Shown here: one piece after another, positions 52,238-64,000 of the stretch
Layout: each line of letters opens with the position of its first letter
Numbering within the stretch: position 1 is the first letter of the stretch
Source of the DNA: Manduca sexta
Taxonomy: Eukaryota; Arthropoda; Insecta; Lepidoptera; Sphingidae
NCBI RefSeq assembly: GCF_014839805.1
Contig: NC_051131.1
Location: forward strand, 9,350,913 to 9,414,912
Length of the DNA: 64,000 bases
Reading direction: 5' to 3'
Notes under the pieces: generated by a model
The model's database searches: none
Seen by the model: the letters and a program-made list of their open reading frames with translations, nothing else
Told to the model about the DNA's origin: nothing
Position numbers and translations under genes: made by a program

Positions 52238-53694
52238 ATGTGAGTTTGTTTGTTTTATTTTTTGCAATTTTACACGGTTGTTGCTTGCTCGAAATTGGAA
52301 TAAAACCTTGGACTTACCAATTTCATCGTCCAAATAATTCATCGGTAATTTATTATGAAATGTAATGTTTTTAATGTCAAACTTTGCAAGCACTGTAAAC
52401 ACAGGTTTTAACTACATATATTTTCTAACATGTATGGAAACAAAATTAGTGAACAGCCTTCGAACAATGCAAATTTCCCGACGTGTATGAATAATTGTGC
52501 GGTTTAAAACGAAGTTAAGATACGGCACCACGAACTCAGCGCTGACATCGGAGGTGGGTTAATGACTCCACAGAGGTCGGCCATTGTTTTGGTAAACAAT
52601 GCACCGACGTCTCGCGCGCCTCCAATCCTTCCAGTTATACGCTCCAGTAGGTGACGCGCGACCCTTTTAACTCTCACGTGAAAAATGTACGCCAGGAACG
52701 CCTTTCAAAGGTTTAATTAAACTTTGTTATACACGACGTGTTAACATCCGCATTAGACGTACCCCCTCGTACCCCACGCATCCGTCGGATGTGCGTTTGC
52801 GAATGTTACATCTCTTATAATATGCGTGTTTTTGAATTAAACTGGTTTGAGTTTTAAAAAATATAAAAATTAAATTCGATTATCAAAAGTGCTGCAAAAA
52901 TATTCTTTATTACGAAGGGTATTGTGATTACGTTTATAAATGTCTTATGATAAGCGAACGTAAAGGGAAATAGAATAAAAGAAATTAAAACCATCTTTTA
53001 TTTCGCTCAAGACGCACAGCCGCGAACAAAACTGGGGTGAAACATAATTTGACATCATCTTGTTATGCAGCTCTGAAAACCCACTGCTGGATTGTTTCAA
53101 CTTGAGCTATTTACGTCGTTTCTCACTGGAATATCCCTTCAATTAACTTTCGACAAATTAACGGCAAAGAGAAAAATATAAAAGCGAAATGGAGTGCGGG
53201 CAGAGGAGGGCAGGACGAAGAATAACTGGGCTCGCGGATAATTAATGGTTTCATTTATGTTTCTGCACTTGAGGGTCTTGATTGTGCTGAGTTAGGCCGC
53301 CTTTTTACTTTTTTCCAAGTTTCAAATTGCCATTGTTTAACCGGGGCCGGATTGGTGATTGTAAAGGCCCAGTAATCAGCGCCAGCGGATGTACCTAACT
53401 TCTGCTGTAGGTACTCTTCGGGTCTGAATGAAATTCAGATCGCTGTAAGAACTCTTTTATAACTTGTTGCCAGCTAGTACAATACAGCTTTTCAATAGAA
53501 GTATAAAAATACTTAATGTGTTCTCATTGTTGACGATTTTAATATACAAGGAACTGTATTAATAAATAAATATATCCCGTAGAAGATGGTGAAGGACGAG
53601 GTAAAGGTGGGTGGCTTTATTTATTGTAATGGAAGCGTGATCATAAGTTTCTATAAACTATGCCTATATCAATTCACAGTGAAGTTCGTATTAC
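52238..53694. other. Unassigned stretch
   Basis: Moderately CpG-rich at 52530-52800. No open frame with splice signals recognised. Confidence 0.55.
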
Positions 53695-53850
53695 TCGCGA
53701 CTCGGCTAGAAATGTCCTTAAAACTATGTTCAACACTAACGCCATCTATTTAAAAAAGTAGATTAAATAATCCCGGAGCAATTGCCGGAATAAAAAGTAG
53801 CGTAAGTGTTAATCCAGGGCACCACCCGTGTTCCAAATTTAATCTAAAAT
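53695..53850 (+). mobile_element. Interspersed repeat, family F, 3'-truncated
   Basis: It contains AAATGTCCTTAAAACTATG, AACGCCATCTATTTA and CCGGAATAAAAAGTAGCG, and stops after TTCCAAATTTAATCT. The SINE head at 53856 follows at once, so the 3' part was probably lost or displaced by that insertion. Confidence 0.5.
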
Positions 53851-53855
53851 ATCTA

Positions 53856-53946
53856 ATATCCAATAATCACTTTGACCGACCCGGGGATCGACCCTGAGAC
53901 CTCAGCATTGCAGTCATACCGCAATACCACTAGGCCACCGATGTAG
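53856..53946 (-). mobile_element. SINE family A, tRNA-like head only
   Basis: On the minus strand this piece holds the tRNA-like head: GGTGGCCTAGTGGTATTGCG fits an A box, and GGGTCGATCCCCGGG is a degenerate B box. The body is missing beyond the CAAAGTGATTATTGG junction. It lies directly beside a family F repeat fragment (53695-53850), so one probably inserted next to or into the other. Confidence 0.65.
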
Positions 53947-53994
53947 CACAAGGGAATATTATTATAATATAGTGAACAGATACAGTAGTATGCA

Positions 53995-54265
53995 GGCATT
54001 GACGTATATGCTATAGACACAAACGTCCATATATCCACTATTTGTTCAAAATCTGGAGTTAGAACTAAAGTTTGCTGCAGCGCTAAAATATCAATCGTCT
54101 AAAGAAACTTTTAAAACATTCATTGCTAAAGCGCTTTAAATAGAGTATAAGTAAAATTGTAACCAATACCGGATTGGAATACACAGTGATACCGGATGGC
54201 AGTACATTTCAGTTGAAATCTGGAATTTCGAATACCACTGTATTCGAAATGCCAGATTTAGGATA
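53995..54265 (+). mobile_element. Unclassified interspersed repeat, family G, copy 1
   Basis: The start (GCATTGACGTATATGCTATA, then CGTCCATATATCC, then ACTATTTGTTCAAAATCTG) and the end (TATTCGAAATGCCAGATTTA) match copy 2 at 60804-61112. The middle is poorly conserved. The 3' end holds a 19-bp hairpin (54216-54259). Confidence 0.55.
54216..54259. repeat. 19-bp hairpin within family G copy 1
   Basis: AAATCTGGAATTTCGAATA and TATTCGAAATGCCAGATTT pair with one mismatch around a 6-base loop CCACTG. Confidence 0.85.
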
Positions 54266-55685
54266 TTATTATTGTTGTATTAGTAAAACTATTTTAATAT
54301 TTTACGGTTTTACATAAAAGCAACTTGTATTTCAAGCTAAATGATATAAGAAAATAAACGTAATTCTTTAATAATAATGTCGGTTTGTATTTTAGGTTCA
54401 ATATATGTAATGTACCTATGTAATCTTAATTGATAATTAAGACTGATTTGTGAAGATCCATATTTAATTTCATCCTAGCCAGAGCTGTGGTTTCGTCTAA
54501 TAAATCTACTGGCGCAAAGACGTCTTTAAATTCTCTTGCGCTTAGTATGATCTGTAGGCAAAACGCATGTATATCTATTTTGACGTGTAACAAAATGTCA
54601 TCTAATTCCATACAATGTTACTATGCTATTAATATGACAGACATGCGAAATGATGTGCTTTTGTTGTTTAAATCTTCCGTGTCTTTCTATTTGCTTATAG
54701 AAATACAAAATTATTTATACATAATGTTTTAATTATTGTAAGTGTTATTTGTATGATGTATTTAGAATTTTGTTTCTGTTAGGCTACGTTGGGCGGAATT
54801 TTAGTTTTATTGGTGGCTATTTTTTATAAAGTATCTAAACCAAACGTATGTGTTTATTTTACCTACTCATGAGTGGTGTTTAAATTTTACTTTTTTGTAG
54901 TAGTTTATGTGGTGCAGGAATTAATTATAATTTTGGACCTTGGTTGCGTTGGGTCATAATTCGCACAGGTGCCGCAAGATGTCACTATATTAAAGCAATG
55001 TGTTTTAGTTGATTTCCTTATAATCTAGAACATACATTCACATTTAAAAACACTATAAGAAATTATAGCAAGGGAAAATCCGATGTCATTGATGATCTAA
55101 AATAAACGCAGAGAATTATACGTTTAATGCAGGCAGATTTGTTTCGTTTGTAATTAATGTAAATAAATAATTGACTATTCGCCATTCACGTGCCCATGAC
55201 AAAATTTTATACATCAAAGTTTAGTTAAACCGCCAACAATCCACACAAAAATACCGCACAGTAAAAATATTCACGACACCGCTCGCCCATAGTTTCATAT
55301 ATTCAGACTGTAATTCGTCAGTTTTATAAAGTCGGAGTGTGTACACATACTGTTATGCAGATTCGACGGAGGGATTCTAAACAGTGTATTGTTATTCGAA
55401 ACACGATCGGCGGGGCTCCCCACGATTACGTCTCGGCACGGAACCCTGACCCGATGAACTCTGAAATGTCACAGACAATTATTTTCACCGCGAGATTTTT
55501 AGATTTTAATGACGTTAATGTAGGTTTGAAGATGTCGGTGTTTAGTGGAGTTAGAATTATGGCGATGGCTGGTCGAAATGTCGATCTTGTTTATAATATG
55601 CTAAAGAAGTAATAGGGATGGTAGAAATTGAAGGAGATAGGATAGCTCGGTATAATTCTGATACGGTCGGTATAAATCAGTAGGT
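54266..55685. other. Unassigned stretch
   Basis: Overlapping opposite-strand frames at 54426-54732 and a GTG-started 91-codon frame at 55337-55612. None has recognisable motifs. Confidence 0.5.
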
Positions 55686-55985
55686 GTTGCTCGTGGCTTT
55701 GCTCACGTAAGCCTATCTGACTACAAAAGTCCTTAAATCACTCTACCGATGAATAACGCTATTGGTAAGATGTCAATTCCATCTATATAAAAAAGATAAT
55801 AAACTTAATTAATTTTCTATAGGAACATTTTATCGGGATAAAAATGTAGCCAATGTGGTAACCCAGGACATGATCTATGCCTATGGCAAATTACATCTAT
55901 ATTCGTTCAGCTATTTATAAGTTTACTGCTAACGAATATTCAAACATTTTCACAAATTCTCGCATTTATTTTAGTAAGAATTGAG
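55686..55985 (+). mobile_element. Interspersed repeat, family F, full-length-like
   Basis: It starts with a degenerate CGTGGCTTTGCTCACGTAAG, then ACTACAAAAGTCCTTAAATC, GGGATAAAAATGTAGCC, a TATTCGTTCAGCTATTTAT block and a TTCACAAATTCTCGCATTTA end. The order equals that of 59131-59430. From memory, this family is widespread in Lepidoptera, but its class was not verified. Confidence 0.55.
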
Positions 55986-58900
55986 ATAGTTCCTACGAAC
56001 TAAGATAAATTACTGGGCTAGAGAGGCAGGAATGGGTTCATAGCGCAATAATTTCTGATCGCACAATACTTACCGTCGGGTGCAATGTCAAAACTTTCAG
56101 TATAAAATATTGTCGAGAAAATAGTATATTCAGTTTTATGCAGATACATTTTGGTGTTAGAATCTGATTTGATTGTGGTTACAGTTTTTGTTGTGTAAGA
56201 TAATACTTATAATAATTAATAATACTTCGACCACTCCCAGCATTGAACGCAACTAAGCTCACCGAAACTTGGATGCATTATTTTCGGCTTTGCCTGCCCT
56301 TTCTGGATAAAGGTGTGAGTTTATGTTAACAATTTTGTGAACAGAGCATCATATAACGCTGTTTTATATTTATGATATTCTGAAAAACATGTTATAGTAA
56401 TATATTTTGTGTCTAGATTTATTTTTTATCCGATTTCTTTATCTTTAAAATATAAATAAATACTGACAAACTAGCAACAATTGAGACAACTGTAAGTTAA
56501 CGAAACTTTAATATTTTTAGTTTATTATAAACCTACATTGCGAAGTATTCAAAGTCAATAGGTTAAACAGTTTAACGAGAGTGAAGGCAAGCAATAATTT
56601 TTATTGCCGCTAATAGAAACTTCCGTGTTGTACTCAAGATCTTTGTAAAGAACGTTAACTTTTCGCAATGTATTGAGAAATGAAGCGATGAATGGAAGCG
56701 TATTCTGCTGCCACTGAATGCTTTATATTCACGTATTACGACCGTTTTGCGGAGTTATTTATTTTCAAGATTTATTTTTTTATTCATAATAGGCAGAAGA
56801 TTTCTTCTTATTTATAATTGGTATTGATAGTATTCAAATGTTTCTTGATAACCAGTATTTCTGCTATTTTGTGGAGCCTTAAAGATAGATTAAGCCTTTT
56901 TGTAGAAACTAAACTAAAATGAGTTCATATTTTAAATTACTACGTGTGATTAAACAGGCACATTAAACTTGTCCTCACACCTTCGGCATCAAAATATAAT
57001 TCTTGAAAATGTTTTTCACCGAGGCCTACCTATTTTAAATAGTTGGTTAATTGGTACGTCCTTAATTACAAAGTGTACAGAGTGAAATTATACCTCTTCT
57101 TCTGATTTAATGAGGCCCCAATCGTGTGATCCCTTTCGCACAGATTTGGCCCCGCCCATCGGGCGGTGAAAATCAATAACCTACTCCAGAAGTGCTTTCA
57201 GTGTCGTAGCTCGCTGACGTATCTTTCAGACGGATGGTACGGACCTTAAAGCTGCACTAACTTCTCCATACATGTAACGTTTGCGTCGACGTTCATGTCT
57301 TGCTAATAGGTTCGGCCGAATTGTCAATCAATTGTCTCTTTTTAACAATTGAGCATATTTCGAAGTTTACAAACATATTTTATTAATAGTAAATGAGTAC
57401 AGAAGATTAAATTAATCAATAAAAATATTCTTTTATAACTTATTACGACGTATTTGCGAAATGAATTTTAAGTCTGGAAAATTCTAATTACAGACCAATT
57501 CAGTTAAGTCTACTTGGTCCGAAGAGAAGTGATTTCTCGGAAAACACCTTACAAAGCACTTTCCAATTTAATTACTTCAATATCTTTAATCCGTGATTAA
57601 AGGACTATCCAATTATGTTTTAAACTGTTACAAATCGTTAATTATTTTAGAAACGTTCTTAAAACTTTGTTTTAGTGCAATTATATAGAAAGCAGATAGT
57701 CGATATTGGTACAAAATTTTGAATTTCAAGCAATTTAGTGGAAATTGAGCGCGTGTATTAATTACAAGTTAATTACATCATCAACTGCCGTAGAGACTAG
57801 ATTCCCTCAAGAAATAATGTTTAACGCACAATATACGTTTGTTATAACACCTATATTATTATCGCCTTAACTCTGCTTGAATTTATAAGTTATGATTATC
57901 ATGTTTTCAAAAATAGGATTTATTTATTTAGATTCACCAGCCAATACACAATACCTAATAATATAAACCAAAATACAAAACTTACGACCATGTTTACATC
58001 ATTATGAATATGTTATAATAATTTGTATAGGTACTTATAATAATTTTACGATTTAGATCTGTGATTTATGGCCCTTGTTTTGACAAGTTATTTTTTTAAT
58101 TCTAAGCGACAGCGTACTTAGGCTATGATATCCTACTAGATGGAGAAAGAACTTTTGCGGCGAAGGTAGCATGTTTGATGTTGAGTGCACATAAAATATT
58201 TGTTAAATTTCAATTTGCCAAATTTGTCATTTGTCACTCGCTTTCATTTTATAAGCAAACATGTAGGAAAATCTATCTATCCGTGTTTTCTATTACCTTT
58301 TTTAATTTAGTTTAAGTCTACTAATCAAATTAAGGTTATCAGGCCTTACGCGTCGATTGTAGAGATTTATGCCCATCGGCAGAAAAATAGTATTGTCCAA
58401 CAGGGGTCATATTGTTACTTTTGTTTATTCTGGCCCTAAGAGGTGTCTAATGAATTAGCTGTTTTAGCTTGTCATGGCGATAGATTGTATGGACCCTGAA
58501 TTTAAATTTACCTTGCAATGTTGATTTTATTATGTCTGAGTTGCACTCTTCATTTTAAAATTAATATTTCACGAGATAAGTAACCCTCGTGGAATAGAAA
58601 ATTTATACATAATATCTAAACACTTAAGAAGTAGCCGTTTAAACTTGAAAATAAGTTGAACATAAAATTATTTTTATGAATGATTTATATCTTTAATAGA
58701 ATGAGATAAGACGTTAAATTAGAAGTTTCCACGCAGTGTGTTTGCTAAAACGAAAGATTAATTACACAGTCAAATTTTAAGAATTCACAACTTTGGCGAG
58801 TCGACGGTACCAAGAATTTAATTTAAAAATTCCGAAGTTTAACGAGACAGGTGAACCGAATTGCTAAGCGCGTTATGAATTTTGCCCCCACACGGTCCTA

Positions 58901-59130
58901 GTTTTGGAAAATTTTTCCTCAGTCCAACAAAGTTTACGGGTTATCTCACACGCGTGTACTCATGAATTTTTAGCATTACATTTTTCTTTGTTACCTCCGC
59001 GTTGCTATTGTTTTCATGTGGTTAATGCTAAGGCGGTGTAATTAAATTTGGAGTTAGCATTTCATGATTTATTACAAAACACATTAGAGCAACATATTTT
59101 TTGATTGCCATTAGAATTATTTATAAATAG
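55986..59130. other. Unassigned AT-rich stretch
   Basis: Only the SINE tail fragment at 56273 and a small GC-rich spot at 57145-57175 stand out. Confidence 0.55.
56273..56327 (+). mobile_element. Short SINE tail fragment
   Basis: The block TTGCCTGCCCTTTCTGGATA followed by AAGGTGTGA resembles the family A tail (CTCTGCCTACCCC, GC hairpin, AAAGGTGTGATG). Only about 55 bases are recognisable. Confidence 0.35.
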
Positions 59131-59430
59131 GCGTTACCGCAGCTTCGCCCGCGTAAAAAAAACTTGCTATAAAAGTCCCTAAAACACTAACCATCTACAG
59201 CGTCATCTATATAAAATAAAAACATATTTAAAATAATCATATAAAATAGTCATTATCTCCCATGGCGACAAATTAACGGAATGAAAAGTAATCTATGTGT
59301 TTATCTAGAATATGGTCTACCTGTGTGCTAAATTCCATCCAAATCCGTTCAGCTATTTCTGATTTTATTTCCAATAAACATAAAAACATTCTCACAAGCT
59401 CTCGAATTTATAATTTTAGGAAGAGTAGGA
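59131..59430 (+). mobile_element. Interspersed repeat, family F, best-preserved copy
   Basis: The start CGCAGCTTCGCCCGCG is followed by CTATAAAAGTCCCTAAAAC, AGCGTCATCTATATAA, GGAATGAAAAGTAATCTATG, AAATTCCATCCAAATCCGTT and an ACATTCTCACAAGCTCTCG end. It serves as the reference for the other three copies. Confidence 0.6.
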
Positions 59431-60803
59431 AGTAAAACTACTAACCTATTCTATTGAGTTTTAGTGATTTTTTTGTAAGTGAATTGAATAAATATTATTT
59501 GATAAATATTTTATGTAATGTCATTAAAATATTTATGACTTTAAACCGGATACATTTCATACGAGGACAATAAAATCTTCAACTATTAGTAATGATTAGC
59601 ACTTAGGGCACGTCATAAACAATGAAATATAAAGTCGTGAGCGGTTTCTCACGTTATAAAACAATGTAAACTAAACAACATTGAAAACGGCTCATGCATT
59701 TCACACATACAAATCTAACTCACACAATCACTAACACATGCAAAACTTTACGACATTTCGGAATGAATCGGTGCATAGAAACTACAGTAGTTGAAACTTG
59801 GTTGTTTCATCACATTTAATTATTCATAAATCACATACCAGTTAAAGTTAAGAGACCATTTGGCAAATTTTACGAGTAAAGTTTGGAAAATAAGCTTAAA
59901 ACGAGACGTGTGCACAAATATTATATGACGGTATTTTATTTAACTATGTTGTGCGGATGAATACTTTATCAGCTCTCGATCGGACATTAACATTGTAGTG
60001 TTAGATTTGGTGTGGGTTTGGTTTACTTTGTCCCGATAAGTATGTTTGATTTAACCTGTTTTTTATACTATTAAAATTCTACTACGTAAAAAGTTGGTAC
60101 GGTGGGCCCATATGAGTTTCTTGTATGATATAGAATCTGTATTATTACAGTGAGTAGGTAAGTAACAAGTTTTCTCACATTAAGCCACCGATACAAAGAG
60201 ATCCAAGCGGAGAATATATTTCTGAGTGCATAAAACAAGAGATTTTATGAACATCGTGGTTGTAATACAGTGCCGTAATCTCTTACAAGGGTTTGGATTC
60301 TAGGAATAACCGCAATGTACAAAACAGTTGAAGAACATAATTTTAACTCTCCTTTTCCACTTTTATACTATACACTAATGTGAGACTGCAATATAATGCA
60401 TATTATAGCGTCCGTAAGGTATAGAATACAAAATAGACTTGTATTGTTCACATTGCAATTAGACGCTCTGGCGCCCATTTTACGCTAAAGCAAATATGAC
60501 TTGTCTATGAGCAGTGTATTAAACACCCGCCGCAGTTAATCGGTTGCAATGTTTTTTTGGAAATCGTGACGTCAGTAGGTAATACGCTGTTTTCTTTTCC
60601 ATGTAAGATTGGCGACGCACTTTTATTAACGTGCCTTTGTAGCTTTGAATTATAGGTTCGCAGTCCGGTCGAGGCAAATTTAACGGTTTAACGGCAGATG
60701 TAAACGATAATTAAAACGTACATAGCAAACTCATGAGTATATCTTGTGTTCGATCTATATCAGCTAAATTAATAAAACAACGAAACAAAATGTATATACC
60801 AAT
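59431..60803. other. Unassigned AT-rich stretch
   Basis: No repeats or exon-like segments recognised. Confidence 0.55.
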
Positions 60804-61112
60804 CATTGAAGTATATTCTATAGAGACGAACGTTCATATAAATTATTTGTTCAAAATCTGAACTAAAATAGCAATCAAAACGTCACTATTATAACCTAAA
60901 CTTTACTTCAACAACAAATAATTTTACTTATTTGACTAATATTATTTATTTACATCCAGGTTTACACTTACACTCGAGTTCTTATATTATGAGCGCCACT
61001 CCATACAAAACAACAAGCTGTCAATATTGACAGCATACTAAAGTCAGATTGAATGTATTGCAGTTCAATTCAATTGAACACAGTGAATGTTCGAAACGCC
61101 AAATCTAGTACG
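60804..61112 (+). mobile_element. Unclassified interspersed repeat, family G, copy 2
   Basis: CATTGAAGTATATTCTATAG, then GAACGTTCATATAAATTATT and TGTTCAAAATCTGAACTAAA begin the copy. ATGTTCGAAACGCCAAATCT ends it. Both ends align with copy 1, while the internal length differs by about 40 bases. It contains an 18-bp perfect palindrome at 61017-61034. Confidence 0.55.
61017..61034. repeat. 18-bp perfect palindrome
   Basis: GCTGTCAATATTGACAGC equals its own reverse complement. Confidence 0.9.
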
Positions 61113-61787
61113 TAGTACATATATATCGATGATACCAATAAAAATCCCAGTTATTTAACGGTAAAAAAGAAACAAAAATACTACACTGTTAATGTGCAAA
61201 CTGTCCAATCACATGAATCACGTTGGAAATAGCCGCCGCATAAACTCATATTCATGCATCGGATTCAACCATTGTTATTTGGCTCATGTCAAAATCAATT
61301 GCAATGTCAAATCCGGGCCGACTGTCGAGTATCCGCGCCAGAATTATGTCAGTGACATGTCAACCGGTGGAGTGGTGACACCACTGTTTAGATGTAAAAA
61401 TACAGCGCTGATGTGTGAGTGGCGATTTGGGACGGATTTATATTTCTATACTATTATTATTATCTCTGCTATGTTAGTAATATTGATAACAAAACTATTG
61501 TAAATAACATTGCGTTTATGTACAATATATTCTTTAAAGTTAATATTAATAAGGATAACAATATGTGAGAAATTCGCGCTTGAGTATAAGAGAGGGTAGA
61601 GGTGTAAATTGTGCACCACGGTTTAAATTTATTTCTGTCACATTTATAACAAAATATAAATTTCATGAAACCACAGAAATATTATAGTAGAAACTAACAA
61701 TTTTTCCAAACAAAAAGTATGTGATAATATATAAAATACAATTTATGTATACTTTATCCTCTTAAGGAGAATTTTTTACACGTACAC
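61113..61787. other. Unassigned stretch with a 103-codon ATG frame
   Basis: The plus frame 61192-61503 ends in a hydrophobic segment (IIIISAMLVILI) that would act as a membrane anchor if translated. No family resemblance was seen. Confidence 0.5.
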
Positions 61788-61999
61788 TTATGACTTTTGT
61801 CGCGGAAGGGGCAGGCAGAAGCGCTGCTAGTGCACCCACTTTACTCCACATGTATTCCGTCATATGATGTGATAGGGAGCAAGCCTATCGCCATATCGGG
61901 CACAAATTTCAAACTCCGGGCTGATACTAAGTTCTAAAATCCAATATCACTTTGCACGAACTGGGGATTGAACCCGAGACCTTAGCACTGCCTGAGTAC
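61788..61999 (-). mobile_element. SINE family A, head partly lost
   Basis: On the minus strand the copy has a degenerate B box (GGTTCAATCC), the body block GCGATAGGCTTGCTCCCT and a tail near GCGGAAGGGGCAGGC. The A-box end is truncated around 61999. It matches the copies at 7363 and 16813 across most of its length. Confidence 0.75.
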
Positions 62000-62612
62000 A
62001 CTAATACGAAAAAATTCATTTATTTTGTAGTAAATACTGAACCTTTGAAACTGGTGCCTATGGACCTATTACTGAAGATGTGTTGGTTAATATTTGACGG
62101 ACCGTAGCAACCCGAACTAAATTCCCATTCCGACAGTAGGTTCCAGACATCATAATTGTTGAAATTATCACTGTTCCAGACTCTAGTTAACGTCATAGAC
62201 ACCCAAAAGCCCTTAAAATAGTTTTGAATCGTTAAAATTTTATAATTTACTTTTTATCGTCTATTTAATTTAGTATAAACATAGTATGTTTTATACTAGA
62301 GCTGGTTTCGAACAATCAAGATAATCTCCTCTTCATAATTACTATCAATTGTTATAATTAATGATACATTAAAAGAACCTTTCAGAACGTTTCTTTAAGC
62401 GTTGCAGACCAAAATTAAGTTATTATATCTTGACTAACGTAGCTAAGAAAATTGCACAAAGAGCAAAGCTTAATTTACATCGTTTATGATGCACACCAGT
62501 ATAAGAAGAAATATCAGCCATATGAGCTAAGCTAAAATAGCTTACTTGAGTGTTTTGTTTGTAACAAAAAAAATAAGAGAAATAGTCTATACTTGTAAAA
62601 TTTCGATATAAA
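62000..62612. other. Unassigned AT-rich stretch
   Basis: Nothing recognised. Confidence 0.6.
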
Positions 62613-62749
62613 TTTACATTCTAAATTTGAACCATCACCTAGAGAATATACAACCGTCACCTAGATAGAGAACATGCTGTCATATACGTGAATTCGCATT
62701 CGAAATTTAAACCGTCAACTATAGAATATTACTATCTTATCTTATACGT
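62613..62749 (+). repeat. Diverged tandem duplication (about 60-75 bp)
   Basis: Both halves have ATTC-AAATTT, AACC(A/G)TCA, TAGAGAATAT/ATAGAATATT and end at ATACGTG (62689 and 62749). They differ by indels. Confidence 0.5.
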
Positions 62750-63884
62750 GGTATTTACTGTGACCGCTGTGCGGGTTTCGAAAAGGCCTGTCGTAGGTCT
62801 TGGCGCACCTGCATTAATTAAGAGACTTATCCCTGCCATTAATGACGAGGGCCACGGCAACTCTGCCCCAACATCCCCACTAGTACTTTGATTGATTTAG
62901 GTAAACAACCGCTTGATTGAAACAAAAATGTATAGAGTTGCTCGCTTAAATTTAAAACGGTAAACGGAAATTAAAATGTTTCGTGTATGTTAAGTTTTTG
63001 TGGATTTTTATATTTAAATATTTTTTTCCGATCTGTGACCTGCTGTGGTGATGACTTGTTAAAAAGATTACTTCTGATTCTCGTTTTATGTTATGTATCT
63101 GTGTAAAAACGAATATTCGGTCTAATGTCTATATTAATCCTGTAGGCACAATATCAATTGATATCTAGTTGTTTCAAAGAAAATGGGTAAAGATTAAGGA
63201 AACCATAGTGTGCTATAATTATGAATTCATATTATATTATATATTTATGTATGAACGTATTGCCTGTAGATTGTACTAAGCAATTTTATTAATACATGAA
63301 CTACCGAAGCTAAATAATTATTTACCGACACAGTTAAATAATACATGCCGTATTACTCTTAATTCATCTTAGTCTACTTGAACTTGTCTATTGTTATTGT
63401 CTAATATTCCCGTCAAAATTGTCTATTGCTATTGTCAAATATTTTCGTCAAAATTGACTGTCGATATAAGGCTTAGCTTTGTAGACATTCACGATTTCTA
63501 CAATCGATCAAACAATAAACTCTAGTAGTATCCTGCTGTCACGCATCCGAAACTATACAATTTATTATTCCCGTCTTATTTTTAGTCGACTTTCTTCAAA
63601 GAAAATAGTAAAGAACAGATCCGACAACTGTGCTCATTAAGAAATAGCATTCCTTTGTTAAAGACTGATAATTAAATTAAAATAATTAATGCAAATAGTT
63701 ATAAAACGAATAAGAATAATTTAGAAGAGTTTATTAAAGTTAATTTAATATTCACATGACTTGTTGCGATGTTAAAAAACATTGTGCTATAATCTAACAA
63801 TTCTCTGTACGAATTTAATTGTACGTATGGATTGCAAATCTTCACTGGGCCACAGTAGGACTGTGGACTGAGACTTCATAGCAG
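62750..63884. other. Unassigned stretch
   Basis: A GC-richer segment at 62760-62885 gives an open frame with a GTG start at 62688 and may be a worn repeat. The rest is AT-rich. Confidence 0.5.
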
Positions 63885-63999
63885 TAGATGAAGTTCATGT
63901 CCAAGAGTGTGAGTATATAAGGCCTGCAAACCCGCAAAGAAGTGAATTTAGGCCTCTCAGTACTAGATGAAGTCAATGTCCAAGAGTGTGAGTATATAA
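63885..63999 (+). repeat. 79-bp tandem repeat running off the window edge
   Basis: TAGATGAAGTTCATGTCCAA followed by GAGTGTGAGTATATAA at 63885-63920 recurs at 63964-63999 with three differences. The array may continue beyond the window. Confidence 0.85.
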
Positions 64000-64000
64000 A

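Noticed and set aside
55337..55612. 91-codon plus frame
   Set aside because: GTG start, no recognised family and no splice support. It lies in a GC-richer patch where long frames are expected.
61192..61503. 103-codon ATG frame with hydrophobic C-terminus
   Set aside because: No homology recognised. AT-rich codons (Ile, Leu, Val) easily make hydrophobic ends.
62688..62891. 67-codon frame with a protein-like second half
   Set aside because: GTG start, no acceptor before the protein-like part and no identified family. It is probably a worn repeat.

Overview
The window looks like nuclear DNA from an insect, most probably a moth or butterfly (Lepidoptera). It is strongly AT-rich, has no closely packed genes, and carries many short decayed interspersed repeats. 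Several repeats match, from memory and not from a search, sequence types common in lepidopteran genomes: two tRNA-headed SINE families, several non-LTR 3' ends, and a pogo-type TA-flanked transposon relic. No bacterial, plasmid or viral gene organisation is present. One 500-base run of N (6863-7362) is an assembly gap.

Only one piece of protein-coding sequence is well supported: a 68-base internal exon on the + strand at 33697-33764. It has a CTAAT branch-point-like motif, a pyrimidine-rich acceptor and a consensus GTAAGT donor, and only one frame is open. I did not recognise the protein. No partner exon was found on either side, so much of the window is probably intron of one large gene, or intron plus intergenic DNA. 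The other reading frames of 60-154 codons look like chance openings in GC-richer patches, and several begin at non-ATG codons.

Layout: 1-6862 is AT-rich unassigned sequence, followed by the gap and an abutting SINE (7363-7600). 9005-9195 is a LINE 3' fragment. 12927-13523 is a complete pogo-like element with TA target duplication. 14241-14443 and 16813-16979 are SINE fragments. 16980-23370 is unique-looking DNA with GC-rich islands near 21.2 and 21.8 kb. 23371-25300 is a composite repeat: a 129-base inverted repeat around a 357-base spacer, seven ~139-base minisatellite units, and a poly(A)-rich module. 25948-41218 holds scattered LINE and SINE relics, the exon, and a perfect 27-bp hairpin at 40001-40057. 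42397-42543 is a small foldback element. 46314-61999 holds further SINE copies and families with several members in the window. The right edge ends inside a 79-base tandem repeat.

No gene system with cooperating parts can be seen. The features most worth following are the orphan exon, the inverted-repeat/minisatellite composite with a coding-like spacer, the pogo-like element, the perfect hairpin, and an unclassified repeat family present twice (54.0 and 60.8 kb).
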